In this document: positions 1 to 8,630 of the stretch, piece after piece
Position numbering within the stretch: the stretch's first letter is position 1
Layout: every line of letters starts with the position of its first letter
From: Janibacter alkaliphilus
GTDB taxonomy: Bacteria; Actinomycetota; Actinomycetes; Actinomycetales; Dermatophilaceae
Reading direction: 5' to 3'
Length of the DNA stretch: 64,000 bases
NCBI RefSeq assembly: GCF_013408565.1
Contig: NZ_JACBZX010000001.1
Span: 1 to 64,000 of the forward strand
Translations under genes and position numbers: made by a program
Notes under the pieces: generated by a model
What the model was told of the DNA's origin: nothing
Database searches by the model: none
The model's input: only the letters and a program-made list of their open reading frames with translations

Positions 1-133
1 CGAGGGCGTCGACGACGTTGGACTTGCCGGAGCCGTTGGGGCCGACGATGCACGTGATGCCCGGCTCGAGGCGCAGGTCGGTCGCCGAGGCGAAGGACTT
101 GAAGCCCTTGAGGGTCAGGCTCTTGACGTACAT
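1..133 (-). CDS. smc: Chromosome segregation protein SMC, N-terminal start only (runs off the window)
   Basis: The first 44 codons of SMC, the ATPase subunit of the chromosome-condensing complex with ScpA and ScpB. The protein begins [16 protein letters not shown], the usual opening of the SMC head domain, and has the Walker A loop GPNGSGKS at residues 31-38. The start is ATG at 133 with GGAGG about 12 nt upstream. The rest of the gene lies to the left of position 1, so length and the other ATPase motifs cannot be checked. An acylphosphatase gene next to smc is common in actinobacteria and supports the call. Confidence 0.93.
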   Translation of the reverse strand, partial: MYVKSLTLKGFKSFASATDLRLEPGITCIVGPNGSGKSNVVDAL

Positions 134-253
134 GAGCGGCGGGGTCCTCCGTCGGCCGGGCGATCGATCCCGCTCACTCTACGTCGCGGGCCGCACCGGC
201 CCCGGGATCTCGAGGGTCGGGCGGGGGTCGTCCGGCTCGTGACGGTCGGCGGC

Positions 254-293
254 GATCAGTCGGGCGGCCGATCAGTCGGCGCTGGTCAGTCGG
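254..293. repeat. Three short direct repeats between chorismate mutase and smc
   Basis: The 10-mer GATCAGTCGG occurs at 254-263 and 270-279, and a one-mismatch copy GGTCAGTCGG at 284-293 runs over the chorismate mutase stop codon. Spacings are 16 and 14 bp. They may be sites acting on smc or simply local slippage; nothing else supports a role. Confidence 0.35.
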
Positions 294-639
294 CGGTGGG
301 GGTGCCCTCGGTCGCGGCGCCGGCGGGGCCGTCGGCGGCGCTGCCGGCGGCGGCGTTGCCGGCGATCGCCTCGTGGTGGCGGATCACCTCGGCGATGATG
401 AAGTTGAGGAACTTCTCGGCGAAGTGGGGGTCCAGCCCGGCCTCGTCGGCCAGACCGCGCAGCCGGGCGATCTGCCGCTCCTCGCGGGCCGGGTCCGCCG
501 GCGGCAGGCCGAGGTCGGCCTTGAGCTCCCCGACGCGCTGGGTCGCCTTGAAGCGCTCGGCGAGCAGGTGGACCAGCGCGGCGTCGACGTTGTCGATGCT
601 TTGCCGCAGCCGCTGCAGCTCGGAGGGTGGCTCGCTCAC
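286..639 (-). CDS. Chorismate mutase (AroQ class)
   Basis: Converts chorismate to prephenate, the entry to phenylalanine and tyrosine synthesis. The 117-residue protein is a stand-alone, all-helical AroQ-type domain: LRQSIDNVDAALVHLLAERF is helix 1, with the conserved Arg and Asp, followed by RVGELKADLGLP and a third helix ending NFIIAEVIRHHEAI. The Ala/Gly/Pro-rich C-terminal tail of about 20 residues is outside the domain. The frame is open further upstream, but GTG at 639 gives the usual family N-terminus. It also sits 7 nt after TAGGCT (647-652), the leaderless-promoter pattern seen across this window. Likely expressed alone. Confidence 0.88.
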   Translation of the reverse strand: MSEPPSELQRLRQSIDNVDAALVHLLAERFKATQRVGELKADLGLPPADPAREERQIARLRGLADEAGLDPHFAEKFLNFIIAEVIRHHEAIAGNAAAGSAADGPAGAATEGTPTAD

Positions 640-753
640 GTCCGCCAGCCTAGGCGCCGCCCCCTTTGTCGGTCCGCACGCCCCCGCCGCCCGCTTCCCC
701 GCACGCCATCCCATCCGCGCACCCACGATCCCCTTCGCGCGCCCTACGACGCG

Positions 754-803
754 GGCTACCACGCAGTAAGTGCTGTGATCACGACACTTACTGCGTGGTA
801 GCC
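754..803. repeat. 50-bp interspersed palindrome, copy 1
   Basis: Arms of 19 bp, perfectly complementary: GGCTACCACGCAGTAAGTG at 754-772 and its inverse at 785-803. They surround a 12-bp centre containing the palindrome GTGATCAC (775-782). Only 2+2 central positions break the symmetry and give the element an orientation. The same element recurs at 32330-32375 (opposite orientation, one arm mismatch) and 50098-50147 (same orientation). This copy lies between the end of the acylphosphatase gene and the chorismate mutase promoter. No transposase or terminator T-run is associated with it. Confidence 0.9.
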
Positions 804-825
804 GGAGGTTCTGGGTGCGCGGCGA

Positions 826-1122
826 CTACTTCTCGACGAAGGTGGTGAGGCCGTCGCGGGGGGTACCGGGCTGGCGGACGACGCCGTCCACGCGGCCCGG
901 GCGGCGGATGGTCGAGGGCTGCTCGCCGAGCCGCTCCCCCAGGGTGTCCAGCGCTGCGGGATCTCCCTGGGCGACCACCTCGACCCGGCCGTCACCCATG
1001 TTGCGGGCGTGCCCGACGAGCCCGAGCTCCAGCGCCTGGGAGCGGGTCCACCAGCGGAAGCCGACGCCCTGCACCCGACCCTTGACGAACCAGGTGGCGC
1101 GCTGCGGCGTCGACTCGCTCAT
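826..1122 (-). CDS. Acylphosphatase
   Basis: Small enzyme hydrolysing acyl phosphates such as carbamoyl or 1,3-bisphosphoglyceryl phosphate. The 98-residue protein has the family signature GRVQGVGFRWW with the phosphate-binding Arg23. The catalytic Asn41 follows in GHARNMGDGRVEV, both at their canonical spacing. The frame extends three codons further to a TTG, but ATG at 1122 is preceded by TAGGTT (1130-1135) and a 7-nt gap, so a leaderless ATG start is favoured. Its place beside smc and upstream of mutM/rnc is typical of actinobacteria. Confidence 0.93.
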   Translation of the reverse strand: MSESTPQRATWFVKGRVQGVGFRWWTRSQALELGLVGHARNMGDGRVEVVAQGDPAALDTLGERLGEQPSTIRRPGRVDGVVRQPGTPRDGLTTFVEK

Positions 1123-1263
1123 GGCCGCCAACCTACCGGCGCGCCAGGCCCGCCGAGCCCGAGCGCGGTCGGGAAGCTGACCCGGGCACCGAGGCGGGCG
1201 AAGGGGACCGGACCCCGGTGAGCCTCCCCCACCCCGGGGCGCGAAGTCCCTAGATTCCCCTGC

Positions 1264-3141
1264 GTGAGCGCCACCCTGACCTCACCCGTGGAGGAGCAGA
1301 CCCCCGCGGGACGCCCCCTTCGTGGCCATCTCGCCGGCCTGGACGGGCTGCGCGCGGTGGCCATCGGCGCGGTGCTGCTCTTCCACCTCGACCCGGCGTG
1401 GCTGCCCGGCGGCTTCCTCGGCGTCGACGTCTTCTTCGTCATCTCCGGCTTCCTCATCACCACCCTGCTGGTCCGCGAGCGCACCGCCACCGGCCACGTC
1501 GACCTGCGTGGCTTCTGGACCCGCCGCGCCCGCCGGCTGCTGCCCGCGCTGCTCGTCGTCGTGCCGGTCTGCGTGCTGCTGGCCCGCACCGTCGAGACCG
1601 ACCTGCTCGTCGGCATCCGGCGTCAGGTGCTCGGGGCGCTCACCTTCTCCACGAACTGGCTGGAGATCGCCAACGGCAGCAACTACTTCGAGGCCACCTC
1701 GCCGCAGCTCTTCATGAACTTCTGGAGCCTGGCGGTCGAGGAGCAGTTTTACCTCGCGTGGCCGTTCGTCATGCTCGGGCTGCTGGCGCTGCACCGCCGC
1801 ACCGGGGTGACCGAAGGGGTGATGGCCGGCCTCGTCGCGGGCATCGGGCTGGTCTCCGCGCTGCTCATGGGGCTGACCTACGACCCGGCCAACCCCACCC
1901 GCGCCTACTACGGCACCGACACCCACCTGGTCGGCCTCATGCTCGGGGCCGCGCTGGCGATCGTCTGGGCCGGACCGGGACGCGCCTGGACGTGCTCGCC
2001 CGGCTGGCAGCGGCGCCGCCGCGGGCTGATCGCCGTGGCCGGGGTGACCGTCGTCGCGCTGCTGCTCCTGGCCGGCGAGGAGCACGCCTGGACCTTCCGC
2101 CTGGGCATCCCGCTGATCTCGCTGGCGACCGCGGTGCTGCTGCTCGGCGCGATCGACCGGCCGGGTCGGCTGCGCGCGATCCTCGAGCTGCCGCCGATGA
2201 CCTGGCTCGGGCAGCGCTCGTACGGCATCTACCTGTGGCACTGGCCGGTCATCCTCATCGTCGGCCAGGACATGCCGGCCGCCGCCGGGACCACCGCCTT
2301 CGTGTGGACCCGGGTGTGGGCGGTCGTGGTGACCCTGGCGCTGGCCGACCTGACGCTGCGCTTCGTCGAGATGCCGGTGCGTCGGCTCGGCTTCCGCGGG
2401 GCGCTGGCCGCGGCCCGGGGCGCGCTCGTGGGCTCGGCGCGGCGCACCCGGCAGATCACCGCGGGTCTGGCGGCCGTCGCCGTGCTGGCGCTGGTCGTCG
2501 TGCTGACCACGGCGCCGGAGACCACGAAGACCCAGCAGACGATCGAGCAGAACCAGGCGGCCGCGAGCGGGCCGCGGGACAGCGAGCCGAGCGCCACGCA
2601 GACCGCGAGCTTCACCATGCCGGAGGGCGACGAGATCGACGTCTTCGGCGACTCGATGGTCGTCGGGTCGGTGCCGGCGCTGGAGTACTACTTCCCCGGG
2701 ATCCAGATCGACGCCGAGTCCAACCGGCGCTGGAGCGACGGGCTGACCGCCGTCGAGGACGCCGGGGACTCGCTGCGCCGCGCGGTGGTCCTCGGCTTCG
2801 GGACCAACGCCGGCACCGACGTCGCCACCGTGGAGCGGCTGCTCGACGAGATCGGCGAGGACCGGATGGTGGTCATCGTCAACCTGCACGCCGACCGGCT
2901 CTCCCGGATCGACAGTGACAACGAGGCGCTCACCGAGATCGCCGCCGACCGGCCGAACGTCGCGATCGCCGACTGGGACGCGGCGGTGGCCGGGAGCCCC
3001 AAGGAGCTGCAGGCCGACGGGATCCACCCTTCGCAGCCCGGGTCGCACACCTACGCGGCGACGATCCGGCAGGCCTTCGCCGACCTCTCCGAGAAGCACA
3101 CCGGCAAGGCCGTCGAGCTCGAGGAGCTCCCGCAGCCCTGA
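1264..3141 (+). CDS. Membrane O-acyltransferase (acyltransferase-3 domain) with C-terminal SGNH domain
   Basis: A 625-residue two-domain protein. Residues about 20-400 form the multi-span acyltransferase-3 module (LDGLRAVAIGAVLLFHL, GVDVFFVISGFLI, WSLAVEEQFYLAWP), which moves acyl groups across the membrane. After a last membrane span near residue 400 comes an extracellular SGNH hydrolase-like domain with nucleophile Ser464 in GDSM and the Asp585/His588 pair in DGIHP. This is the OatA/OafA-like layout that O-acetylates peptidoglycan or surface glycans; the substrate here is unknown. The GTG start at 1264 follows TAGATT (1251-1256) by 7 nt, indicating a leaderless message. Confidence 0.9.
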   Translation: MSATLTSPVEEQTPAGRPLRGHLAGLDGLRAVAIGAVLLFHLDPAWLPGGFLGVDVFFVISGFLITTLLVRERTATGHVDLRGFWTRRARRLLPALLVVVPVCVLLARTVETDLLVGIRRQVLGALTFSTNWLEIANGSNYFEATSPQLFMNFWSLAVEEQFYLAWPFVMLGLLALHRRTGVTEGVMAGLVAGIGLVSALLMGLTYDPANPTRAYYGTDTHLVGLMLGAALAIVWAGPGRAWTCSPGWQRRRRGLIAVAGVTVVALLLLAGEEHAWTFRLGIPLISLATAVLLLGAIDRPGRLRAILELPPMTWLGQRSYGIYLWHWPVILIVGQDMPAAAGTTAFVWTRVWAVVVTLALADLTLRFVEMPVRRLGFRGALAAARGALVGSARRTRQITAGLAAVAVLALVVVLTTAPETTKTQQTIEQNQAAASGPRDSEPSATQTASFTMPEGDEIDVFGDSMVVGSVPALEYYFPGIQIDAESNRRWSDGLTAVEDAGDSLRRAVVLGFGTNAGTDVATVERLLDEIGEDRMVVIVNLHADRLSRIDSDNEALTEIAADRPNVAIADWDAAVAGSPKELQADGIHPSQPGSHTYAATIRQAFADLSEKHTGKAVELEELPQP

Positions 3142-3210
3142 GCACCCCGGCAGGTCGAGAACTGGACCCGCTCTGGGTGTTTTGAGCGTTTCATGGCGTA
3201 TCCTGAAGAG

Positions 3211-3612
3211 ATGGCAGGAGCGATCGCGCATGAGAAGGCCGTGCAGCTGCGCGAGGCGGTGGATGAGGCCCTTCGCGGCACGCCCGAGATCACGGACACC
3301 GCCCGCGCGGCATTCGCGCGGCTGCTCGACGTGCTCGAGTCCAGCGACGACGCAGTCGTCTTCCCGGCCGAGGCGACCATCTCTACGAGTCAGGCGGCCG
3401 CCCTGCTCGGCGTCAGTCGGATGACTGTGGTGCGGCTGGTCGACCGCGGTGACCTGCAAGCGGAGACCAGTGCCGTGCACCGTCGCATCTCGGTCTCTGA
3501 GCTAGCGCGCTATCAGGCAGAGGCTCAGTCCCGCAGGCGCTCCGCGATGACCGAACTCGCTGGTGACGTCACCGCGGCCACTCCTGCCGACCGGGTGATC
3601 GAGACACGGTGA
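3211..3612 (+). CDS. Helix-turn-helix antitoxin-like protein (excisionase-family DNA-binding domain)
   Basis: A 133-residue acidic/helical protein. Its C-terminal half holds a MerR/excisionase-type helix-turn-helix: TISTSQAAALLGVSRMTVVR, then LVDRGDLQAETSAVHRRI, the usual wing. The first half is helical and may bind the toxin. The stop overlaps the start of the downstream PIN gene in the sequence GTGA, so the two are translationally coupled. An in-frame ATG also exists at 3193, but TATCCT (3199-3204) lies exactly 6 nt before ATG 3211, so the upstream ATG falls inside the promoter and 3211 is preferred. Autorepression would be expected for an antitoxin; no operator could be defined. The role is inferred from the pairing. 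Confidence 0.75.
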   Translation: MAGAIAHEKAVQLREAVDEALRGTPEITDTARAAFARLLDVLESSDDAVVFPAEATISTSQAAALLGVSRMTVVRLVDRGDLQAETSAVHRRISVSELARYQAEAQSRRRSAMTELAGDVTAATPADRVIETR

Positions 3613-4628
3613 TAGACGCGACAGAGGGAGGCACCCGCGGAGCCATCCTCGACGCGTGCGCGCTGGTGCCGATACGCCTGGCCACGACGTTGCTGTGGAT
3701 CGCCGAAGCAGGGATCTTCGAGCTGCTCTGGTCCGACCAGATCCTCGACGAGGTGCGGCGCAACCTTCCGAAGCTCGGCATCAGCGAGGAGAGGGCTGCG
3801 CACCGCGTGCGCACGATGCGAGACGCCTTCGGAGCAGCCGCGCTCGTCGATGACTTCGACCACCTGACGGACGGCATGACCTGCGACCCGAAGGATCGGC
3901 ACGTACTCGCGGCTGCGGTCCGGGCCGAGGCCGACACGCTGGTGACGTTTAACCTCAAGGACTTCCCCCCGACCTCAACGCGCGATCGGCAGATCGACGT
4001 CGTCCACCCGGACGCGTTCCTGACCGGCCTGCTGGCCGAGGACCCGACCGGTGTCGTCGAGGCCCTGCGCCGAGGTAGCGCCGCCCTGACGAACCCGGCG
4101 CAGACCGCCACCGAGTTCATCGCCTCGCTGACCGCGACGGTGCCGATCTTCGCCAACCTGGCCGCCGACGAGATCCGCTCCCTCGACAAGGGCCCCGAAG
4201 CGCCTTCCTCGCCGATCACCGCGCTCGTGAGCGCCGACCAGGACGAGGCCGTGGCCGCGTTCGGCGAGGCCGGAGACCTGACCGACCCCGCGCAGGTCGC
4301 GCTCCGGTGGTGGATGGCCCTCGACGCGGAGCCGGAGGCGGCTCGCGGACTCACGTTCGCACCTCGCGCGTGGGGCGACTACCAGTGGGCCGTCAACATG
4401 CTCGCCGACAAGTCGCTCGCGTCACGAGTGATCCGCGCCGTCGACGAACCGGAACGGATCGCGTTCATGCGCTTCATCCCCGAGGTCGCCGCCACCGCGC
4501 AAGTTTTCGCCGCCTACGCGACGACCGTCACATTCCTCACGCTGGTCAGACTCGATGACGGCACGTGGCGGGTCTGGGGCCTCGGCCCGGCGGTCCTGGC
4601 CGCCAGGGACATCGTCGGCGACACCTAG
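3609..4628 (+). CDS. PIN-domain ribonuclease-like toxin with extra C-terminal domain
   Basis: A 339-residue protein. Residues about 10-140 look like a PIN (VapC/PIN_3) nuclease: the first acidic residue is Asp15 in ILDACALVP, followed by LDEVRRN and then DPKDRHVLAAAV with further acidic positions. Simple VapC toxins are about 130 residues. Here residues about 150-339 form a second region ending VTFLTLVRLDDGTWRVWGLG, which resembles the last strand of an NTF2-like cone fold; that is a pattern guess. GTG at 3609 overlaps the antitoxin stop. The cassette has visibly more A/T and rarer codons than its neighbours, suggesting acquisition. The nuclease target is unknown. Confidence 0.75.
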   Translation: MIDATEGGTRGAILDACALVPIRLATTLLWIAEAGIFELLWSDQILDEVRRNLPKLGISEERAAHRVRTMRDAFGAAALVDDFDHLTDGMTCDPKDRHVLAAAVRAEADTLVTFNLKDFPPTSTRDRQIDVVHPDAFLTGLLAEDPTGVVEALRRGSAALTNPAQTATEFIASLTATVPIFANLAADEIRSLDKGPEAPSSPITALVSADQDEAVAAFGEAGDLTDPAQVALRWWMALDAEPEAARGLTFAPRAWGDYQWAVNMLADKSLASRVIRAVDEPERIAFMRFIPEVAATAQVFAAYATTVTFLTLVRLDDGTWRVWGLGPAVLAARDIVGDT

Positions 4629-4684
4629 GACGCCTAGAGGTCAACGGCAGCACGTTGGCCGGCCGTTCGGTCGGACACCCAGAC

Positions 4685-4707
4685 GTCTGCCCGCTTCGCC
4701 GGCAGAC
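4685..4707 (+). terminator. Hairpin downstream of the PIN gene
   Basis: Perfect 7-bp inverted repeat GTCTGCC/GGCAGAC with a 9-nt loop, 57 nt after the PIN stop codon. There is no T-run, as is usual for actinobacterial terminators. Confidence 0.4.
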
Positions 4708-4721
4708 AGTCCCCGCACCTC

Positions 4722-4796
4722 CGCACGCGAGGACCTCTCGGATGCGCGACAAGCCTTCCCCGGTGACCGTGCCTTTATCGGGTAACCCGATAAAGG
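4722..4796 (+). repeat. Two-hairpin interspersed element, copy A (diverged)
   Basis: Ends in a perfect 25-nt palindrome (4772-4796; 12-bp arms CCTTTATCGGGT and inverse, single central A). Measured from 4722, the core AAGCCTT begins at offset 29 and TTATCGGGT at offset 53, exactly as in copies B and C. The left end (CGCACGCGAGGA) keeps 7 of 12 bases of CGATGTCGAGAA found in B and C. The first hairpin is degraded. It lies in the gap between the converging PIN and mutM genes. Confidence 0.8.
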
Positions 4797-4810
4797 GGAG
4801 GCGGGTGAGG

Positions 4811-5683
4811 TCAGCGGCGGGTGCGGGGCCGGGGCTGGCAGCGGGGGCAGGAGGTCGAGCTGCGGTTCATGAAGGTCTCCCGCCGCATGAGCGTCCCGCA
4901 GCGCGGGCACGGACGCCCCTCCTGCCCGTAGGCCGCCAGCCGGCGGTCGAAGTAGCCGGAGGTGCCGTTGACGTTGACGTAGAGCGCGTCGAAGCTCGTG
5001 CCGCCCTGCTCCAGCGCCTCGGCCATGACGTCCCGGGCGTGGTCCAGCAGCCGCCCGATCGCCGGCTTCGTCAGCGTCGCGGCGACCCGCTCCCCGTGCA
5101 GCCCGGCTCGCCACAGCGCCTCGTCGGCGTAGATGTTGCCGATCCCGGAGACGACGGTCTGGTTGAGCAGCACCCGCTTGATCCCGCTGTCCCGGCGCTT
5201 GACGTCCCAGATCACCGCGGCTCGGTCGTAGCCGGGGTCGAAGGGGTCGAGGGCGATGTGCCCCAGGCTGGTCGGCACGAGGTCGTCGTCGAGGTCGACG
5301 AGGGCGAAGCCGCCGAAGGTGCGCTGGTCGACGAAGCGCAGCTCGCGCCCCCCGTCGGCGAAGGTGAACCGGCCGTGCAGGTGCGCCGGCTCGGCGCTGC
5401 CCGGCTCAGCGACGAGCATCTGGCCGCTCATCCCCAGGTGCACCACGAGCCCCTCGTCGGCCACCTGCTCCGGCCCGTCGGCCAGCGCCAGCCAGAGGTA
5501 CTTGCCGCGGCGGTGGGCGCCGGTGACGACCCGCCCGGCCAGCCGACCGGCGAGGTCGTCCGGGCCCTCGACGTGACGGCGGGCGACGCGGGTGCCGCGC
5601 AGCTCGACGGCGGCGATCCGGCGGCCGGTGACGTGGTCGGCGAGGCCGCGGCGGACGACCTCGACCTCGGGCAGCTCGGGCAC
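4811..5683 (-). CDS. mutM: Formamidopyrimidine-DNA glycosylase
   Basis: Base-excision repair enzyme that removes 8-oxoguanine and formamidopyrimidines and cuts the abasic site. The 290-residue protein begins (M)[13 protein letters not shown], where Pro2 becomes the catalytic N-terminus and Glu3 assists. HRRGKYLWL carries the conserved Lys. [12 protein letters not shown] marks the H2TH region. The C-terminus is a four-Cys zinc finger ([17 protein letters not shown] then CPRC). GTG at 5683 is one base past the rnc stop, so it is co-transcribed with rnc. Confidence 0.96.
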   Translation of the reverse strand: MPELPEVEVVRRGLADHVTGRRIAAVELRGTRVARRHVEGPDDLAGRLAGRVVTGAHRRGKYLWLALADGPEQVADEGLVVHLGMSGQMLVAEPGSAEPAHLHGRFTFADGGRELRFVDQRTFGGFALVDLDDDLVPTSLGHIALDPFDPGYDRAAVIWDVKRRDSGIKRVLLNQTVVSGIGNIYADEALWRAGLHGERVAATLTKPAIGRLLDHARDVMAEALEQGGTSFDALYVNVNGTSGYFDRRLAAYGQEGRPCPRCGTLMRRETFMNRSSTSCPRCQPRPRTRR

Positions 5684-5684
5684 G

Positions 5685-6512
5685 TCAGGCGGGCGCGGGC
5701 TGGTCGCCGGCCTCGTCGCCCTCGTCCTGGACGCTCTCCGCGACCGAGCTGCCGTGCAGCGCGCCGCCGTCCGTCCCGCCGTCGTCCGCGGCGTCGGTCA
5801 TGAGCGCCGCGTAGGCGGTGGCGGCCGCCCGCTGCTCGGCGTCCTTCTTCGTCCGCCCGGTGCCGCGGCCCCACTCGGAGGCGTCGATGACGGCTCGGGC
5901 GACGAAGGTCTTGTCATGGTCCGGGCCGCTGTCCTCGGTGCGGTAGGCCGGTGCGCCCATGCCTCGGGCGGCAGCCGCCTCCTGCAGCGAGGTCTTCCAG
6001 TCCAGCCCGGCGCCGAGGCGGGCGGAGCGCTCCATCACCGGGTCGAGCAGGGCGTGCACCAGCCGCGCGGCGGCGTCCGGGCCGGCGTCGGGCGAGAGGT
6101 GCACGGCGCCGAAGAGGGCCTCGAGGGTGTCGGCGAGGATCGAGCTCTTCTGCCGGCCGCCGGTGGCCTCCTCGCCGCGCCCGAGGTAGACGTGGCCGCC
6201 GAGGTCGATGGTGCGGGCGACGTCGGCCAGGGCCCGCATGTTCACCACGGCGGCGCGCATCTTCGCCAGCTGCCCCTCGGTGAGGTCTGGGTGGCTGCGG
6301 TAGATGTGCTCGGTGACGACGAGCCCGAGCACGGCGTCGCCGAGAAACTCCAGGCGCTCGTTGTGCGGCAGGCCGCCGTTCTCGTAGGAGTACGAGCGGT
6401 GCGTCAGGGCATGCGTGAGCAGCGACGCGTCGACGGGCGCCCCGCACAGCTCGGTCAGCAGTGCGGAGAGCTCCTCGACGGGTCGCTGCTCGGCGTCGTC
6501 GGGTCGGCCCAT
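5685..6512 (-). CDS. rnc: Ribonuclease III
   Basis: Double-strand-specific RNase that processes rRNA precursors. The 275-residue protein has the signature [13 protein letters not shown], with catalytic acids there and in the later [10 protein letters not shown] stretch. The double-stranded-RNA-binding domain follows ([14 protein letters not shown] ... [13 protein letters not shown]). An acidic Ala/Gly/Asp tail of about 30 residues beyond the domain is unusual for the family but common in actinobacteria. ATG at 6512 gives the normal N-terminus; the frame is open much further upstream but overlaps rpmF. It lies in a unit with DUF177, rpmF and mutM. Confidence 0.96.
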   Translation of the reverse strand: MGRPDDAEQRPVEELSALLTELCGAPVDASLLTHALTHRSYSYENGGLPHNERLEFLGDAVLGLVVTEHIYRSHPDLTEGQLAKMRAAVVNMRALADVARTIDLGGHVYLGRGEEATGGRQKSSILADTLEALFGAVHLSPDAGPDAAARLVHALLDPVMERSARLGAGLDWKTSLQEAAAARGMGAPAYRTEDSGPDHDKTFVARAVIDASEWGRGTGRTKKDAEQRAAATAYAALMTDAADDGGTDGGALHGSSVAESVQDEGDEAGDQPAPA

Positions 6513-6525
6513 GGGACCGCCCGGG

Positions 6526-6720
6526 TCAGGCCTGGTGCTCGGCGCGGTCGGCGCTGCCGTAGTAGCGGCCCTTGTAGGTGCCGCACGTCGGGCAGGCCTG
6601 GTGGGCCGGAGCCGGGTTCTTGCACTGCGGGCAGGTCGACAGCGCGGCCGGCGTCGCCTTCCAGTTGGCGCGGCGGCTGCGGGTGTTGGAGCGGGACATC
6701 TTCCGCTTCGGGACGGCCAC
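6526..6720 (-). CDS. rpmF: Ribosomal protein bL32
   Basis: Large-subunit ribosomal protein of 64 residues, normal length. It begins [18 protein letters not shown], the typical basic head, and has a zinc ribbon with cysteine pairs CPQC and CPTC. Thus this is the zinc-binding (C+) form. It starts one base after the DUF177 stop and precedes rnc by 13 nt, so the genes are probably transcribed together. Confidence 0.97.
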   Translation of the reverse strand: MAVPKRKMSRSNTRSRRANWKATPAALSTCPQCKNPAPAHQACPTCGTYKGRYYGSADRAEHQA

Positions 6721-6721
6721 G

Positions 6722-7327
6722 TCAGTTCCTCTTCTCGTCGTTCGTCTCGGTCTCGCTCGACCCCTGGCTGCCGGCGAGAGGCGCCAGGGCCTCGAGCGCC
6801 GCCCACCGGGGGTCGATCACGTCGTGGTGGTGCTCCGGGTCGTCCTCGAGCCGGGCCCCGCACTGGGAGCACAGCCCGGGGCAGTCGTCCCGGCACACCG
6901 GTTGGAACGGCAGGCTCGGCAGCACCGCGTCCCGGAGCACCGTCTCGAGGTCGATCATGTCGTCCACGATCTGGTGCTCCTCGTCCTGGTCGTGCTCGGC
7001 GTCCACCTCACGGTGGTGCTCCGCACGGTCCGGCCAGACGAACAGCTCCTGGAAGCGGGCGTCGACCGGCAGGTCGATGTCGTCCAGGCACCGCACGCAG
7101 GCCCCGACCGCCGTTCCCGACACCGTCCCGGTCACCAGCACGCCCTCGTGCACGGACTCCATGCGCACGTCGAGGGCCAGCGGCTGGCCCTCGGGGACGG
7201 CGATGACGTCGGTGCCGAAGTCGGCGGGTGCGCCGGCGGTGCGCTCCACGGCATGCATCGCTCCGGGTCGCCGACCGACGTCCTTGGCGTCGAGCACCAG
7301 GGCCGAGGCGGGATCGAGGCGTTCCAT
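6722..7327 (-). CDS. DUF177/YceD-family protein (23S rRNA accumulation factor family)
   Basis: A 201-residue acidic protein of the YceD/DUF177 family, which nearly always precedes rpmF and has been linked to 23S rRNA accumulation. The core is [22 protein letters not shown] followed by [10 protein letters not shown] Cys-rich stretch ([13 protein letters not shown]) near residue 170 may bind metal. A His/Glu/Asp-rich loop lies between them. ATG at 7327 is chosen; an in-frame GTG two codons upstream (7333) is an alternative. Confidence 0.9.
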   Translation of the reverse strand: MERLDPASALVLDAKDVGRRPGAMHAVERTAGAPADFGTDVIAVPEGQPLALDVRMESVHEGVLVTGTVSGTAVGACVRCLDDIDLPVDARFQELFVWPDRAEHHREVDAEHDQDEEHQIVDDMIDLETVLRDAVLPSLPFQPVCRDDCPGLCSQCGARLEDDPEHHHDVIDPRWAALEALAPLAGSQGSSETETNDEKRN

Positions 7328-7429
7328 GGTCACAGTCTCCGGCAGGGGACGGCCTGGGTCACGACGACACCGGCCGACGTCCCAGAGTACCGGCGGCTCC
7401 CCCTTCGCCCAAACCCGCGCCCGCAGAGG

Positions 7430-7942
7430 TCAGGCGGAGCTCTCCGCCAGCCGGGCGACGAGCTCGGTGCGGACCCGCTCGCTGACCAGGCCGGTGATGT
7501 CCCCGCCGAAGCGGGCCACCTCCTTGACCAGCGAGCTGGAGACGTGCTCCAGCGCCGGGTCCCCGGGCAGGAAGAGGGTCTCGACGTCGGTGAGGTGCCG
7601 GTTCATCAGCGCCATCGGTACCTCGTAGGCGAAGTCGGTGCCGCCGCGCAGCCCCTTGACGATGCACGGCGCGTCTAGCTCGGTGCAGACGTCCACGAGC
7701 AGCCGGTTGGCGAAGGCGGCGACCCGCACGTTGCCGAGGTGGTCGACCTCGTCGTGGATGAGCGCGATCCGCTCCTCGACGCTGAAGGTGCCGTGCTTCG
7801 CCGGGTTGTGCAGCACCGCGACGACGACCTCGTCGAAGAGGGCGGAGGCCCGGCGGATGACGTCGGTGTGCCCGGCGGTGATCGGGTCGTAGGACCCGGG
7901 GCAGACGGCTCGGCGGGGGCGGGTGGTGGTCTCGGCGCTCAC
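7430..7942 (-). CDS. coaD: Phosphopantetheine adenylyltransferase
   Basis: Transfers AMP from ATP to 4'-phosphopantetheine in coenzyme A synthesis. The 170-residue protein is full length. It has the nucleotidyltransferase motif GSYDPITAGH near residue 16, the substrate loop (VKGLRGGTDFAYEVPMALMN), and the second signature HVSSSLVKEVARFG. GTG at 7942 gives the usual short head. It is 28 nt downstream of rsmD, the normal partner gene, and likely co-transcribed. Confidence 0.96.
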   Translation of the reverse strand: MSAETTTRPRRAVCPGSYDPITAGHTDVIRRASALFDEVVVAVLHNPAKHGTFSVEERIALIHDEVDHLGNVRVAAFANRLLVDVCTELDAPCIVKGLRGGTDFAYEVPMALMNRHLTDVETLFLPGDPALEHVSSSLVKEVARFGGDITGLVSERVRTELVARLAESSA

Positions 7943-7970
7943 CGGGACACTGTGCCACGGGCCGGGTGGC

Positions 7971-8546
7971 TCAGATGTGGTACTCGATGCCGATCCGCTC
8001 GGCGGACCACAGGACGGTCTCGCCGTAGGTGCGCGAGCCGATCGAGACCAGCCCGGCCGGCCAGGTCGGCTCCGGGGAGCGGGTGGAGCGCTCGAGCACG
8101 ACGAGCGCCTCCTCGGCGAGCCAGTCCCGGGCCAGCAGCAGCTCGAGCACCCGGGAGAGGGTGTCCTCGTCGACCTCGTAGGGCGGGTCGGCGAGCACGA
8201 GGTCGTAGCGCAGCGACGCGGGTCGGTCCAGGGCCGACTCGACCGTGCCGCCCTGCAGGCGCGCGCCGGCGGCGCCCAGGTCGGAGATGTTGGCGCGGAT
8301 GACCCCGCAGGCGCCCTTGTCGGACTCGACGAGCAGCACGCTGGCGGCGCCGCGGCTGGCGGCCTCCAGGCCGAGGGCGCCGGAGCCGGCGTAGAGGTCC
8401 ATGACGTGCGCGCCCTCGACCATGCCGCGCGCCTCGAGCGAGGAGAAGAGGGCCTCGCGCACCCGGTCGCTGGTCGGCCGGGTGCCGTCGCCGTCGGGGG
8501 TGCGCAGCCGGCGGCCGCCGGCCTCGCCGCTGATGATGCGTGTCAC
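7971..8546 (-). CDS. rsmD: 16S rRNA (guanine(966)-N(2))-methyltransferase RsmD
   Basis: Methylates G966 of 16S rRNA using S-adenosylmethionine. The 191-residue protein starts MTRIISGEAGGRRL, the standard head. It has SAM-binding motif DLYAGSGALGLEA and catalytic motif LADPPY. GTG at 8546 gives the family N-terminus; an in-frame ATG at 8564 would add six residues and neither has a convincing ribosome site. The upstream 300 bp contain only a repeat array. Confidence 0.93.
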   Translation of the reverse strand: MTRIISGEAGGRRLRTPDGDGTRPTSDRVREALFSSLEARGMVEGAHVMDLYAGSGALGLEAASRGAASVLLVESDKGACGVIRANISDLGAAGARLQGGTVESALDRPASLRYDLVLADPPYEVDEDTLSRVLELLLARDWLAEEALVVLERSTRSPEPTWPAGLVSIGSRTYGETVLWSAERIGIEYHI

Positions 8547-8630
8547 GGCTCCATCATCGACCATCCCCGGCCGAGGGTCACACCGGGCCGCTGCCGACGC
8601 CCCCGCCGCCGCCCACCTGCCCCCTTCTCC

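Noticed and set aside
754..803. GTGATCAC palindromes as insertion-sequence ends
   Set aside because: No transposase lies between or beside the copies, and I see no target duplications.
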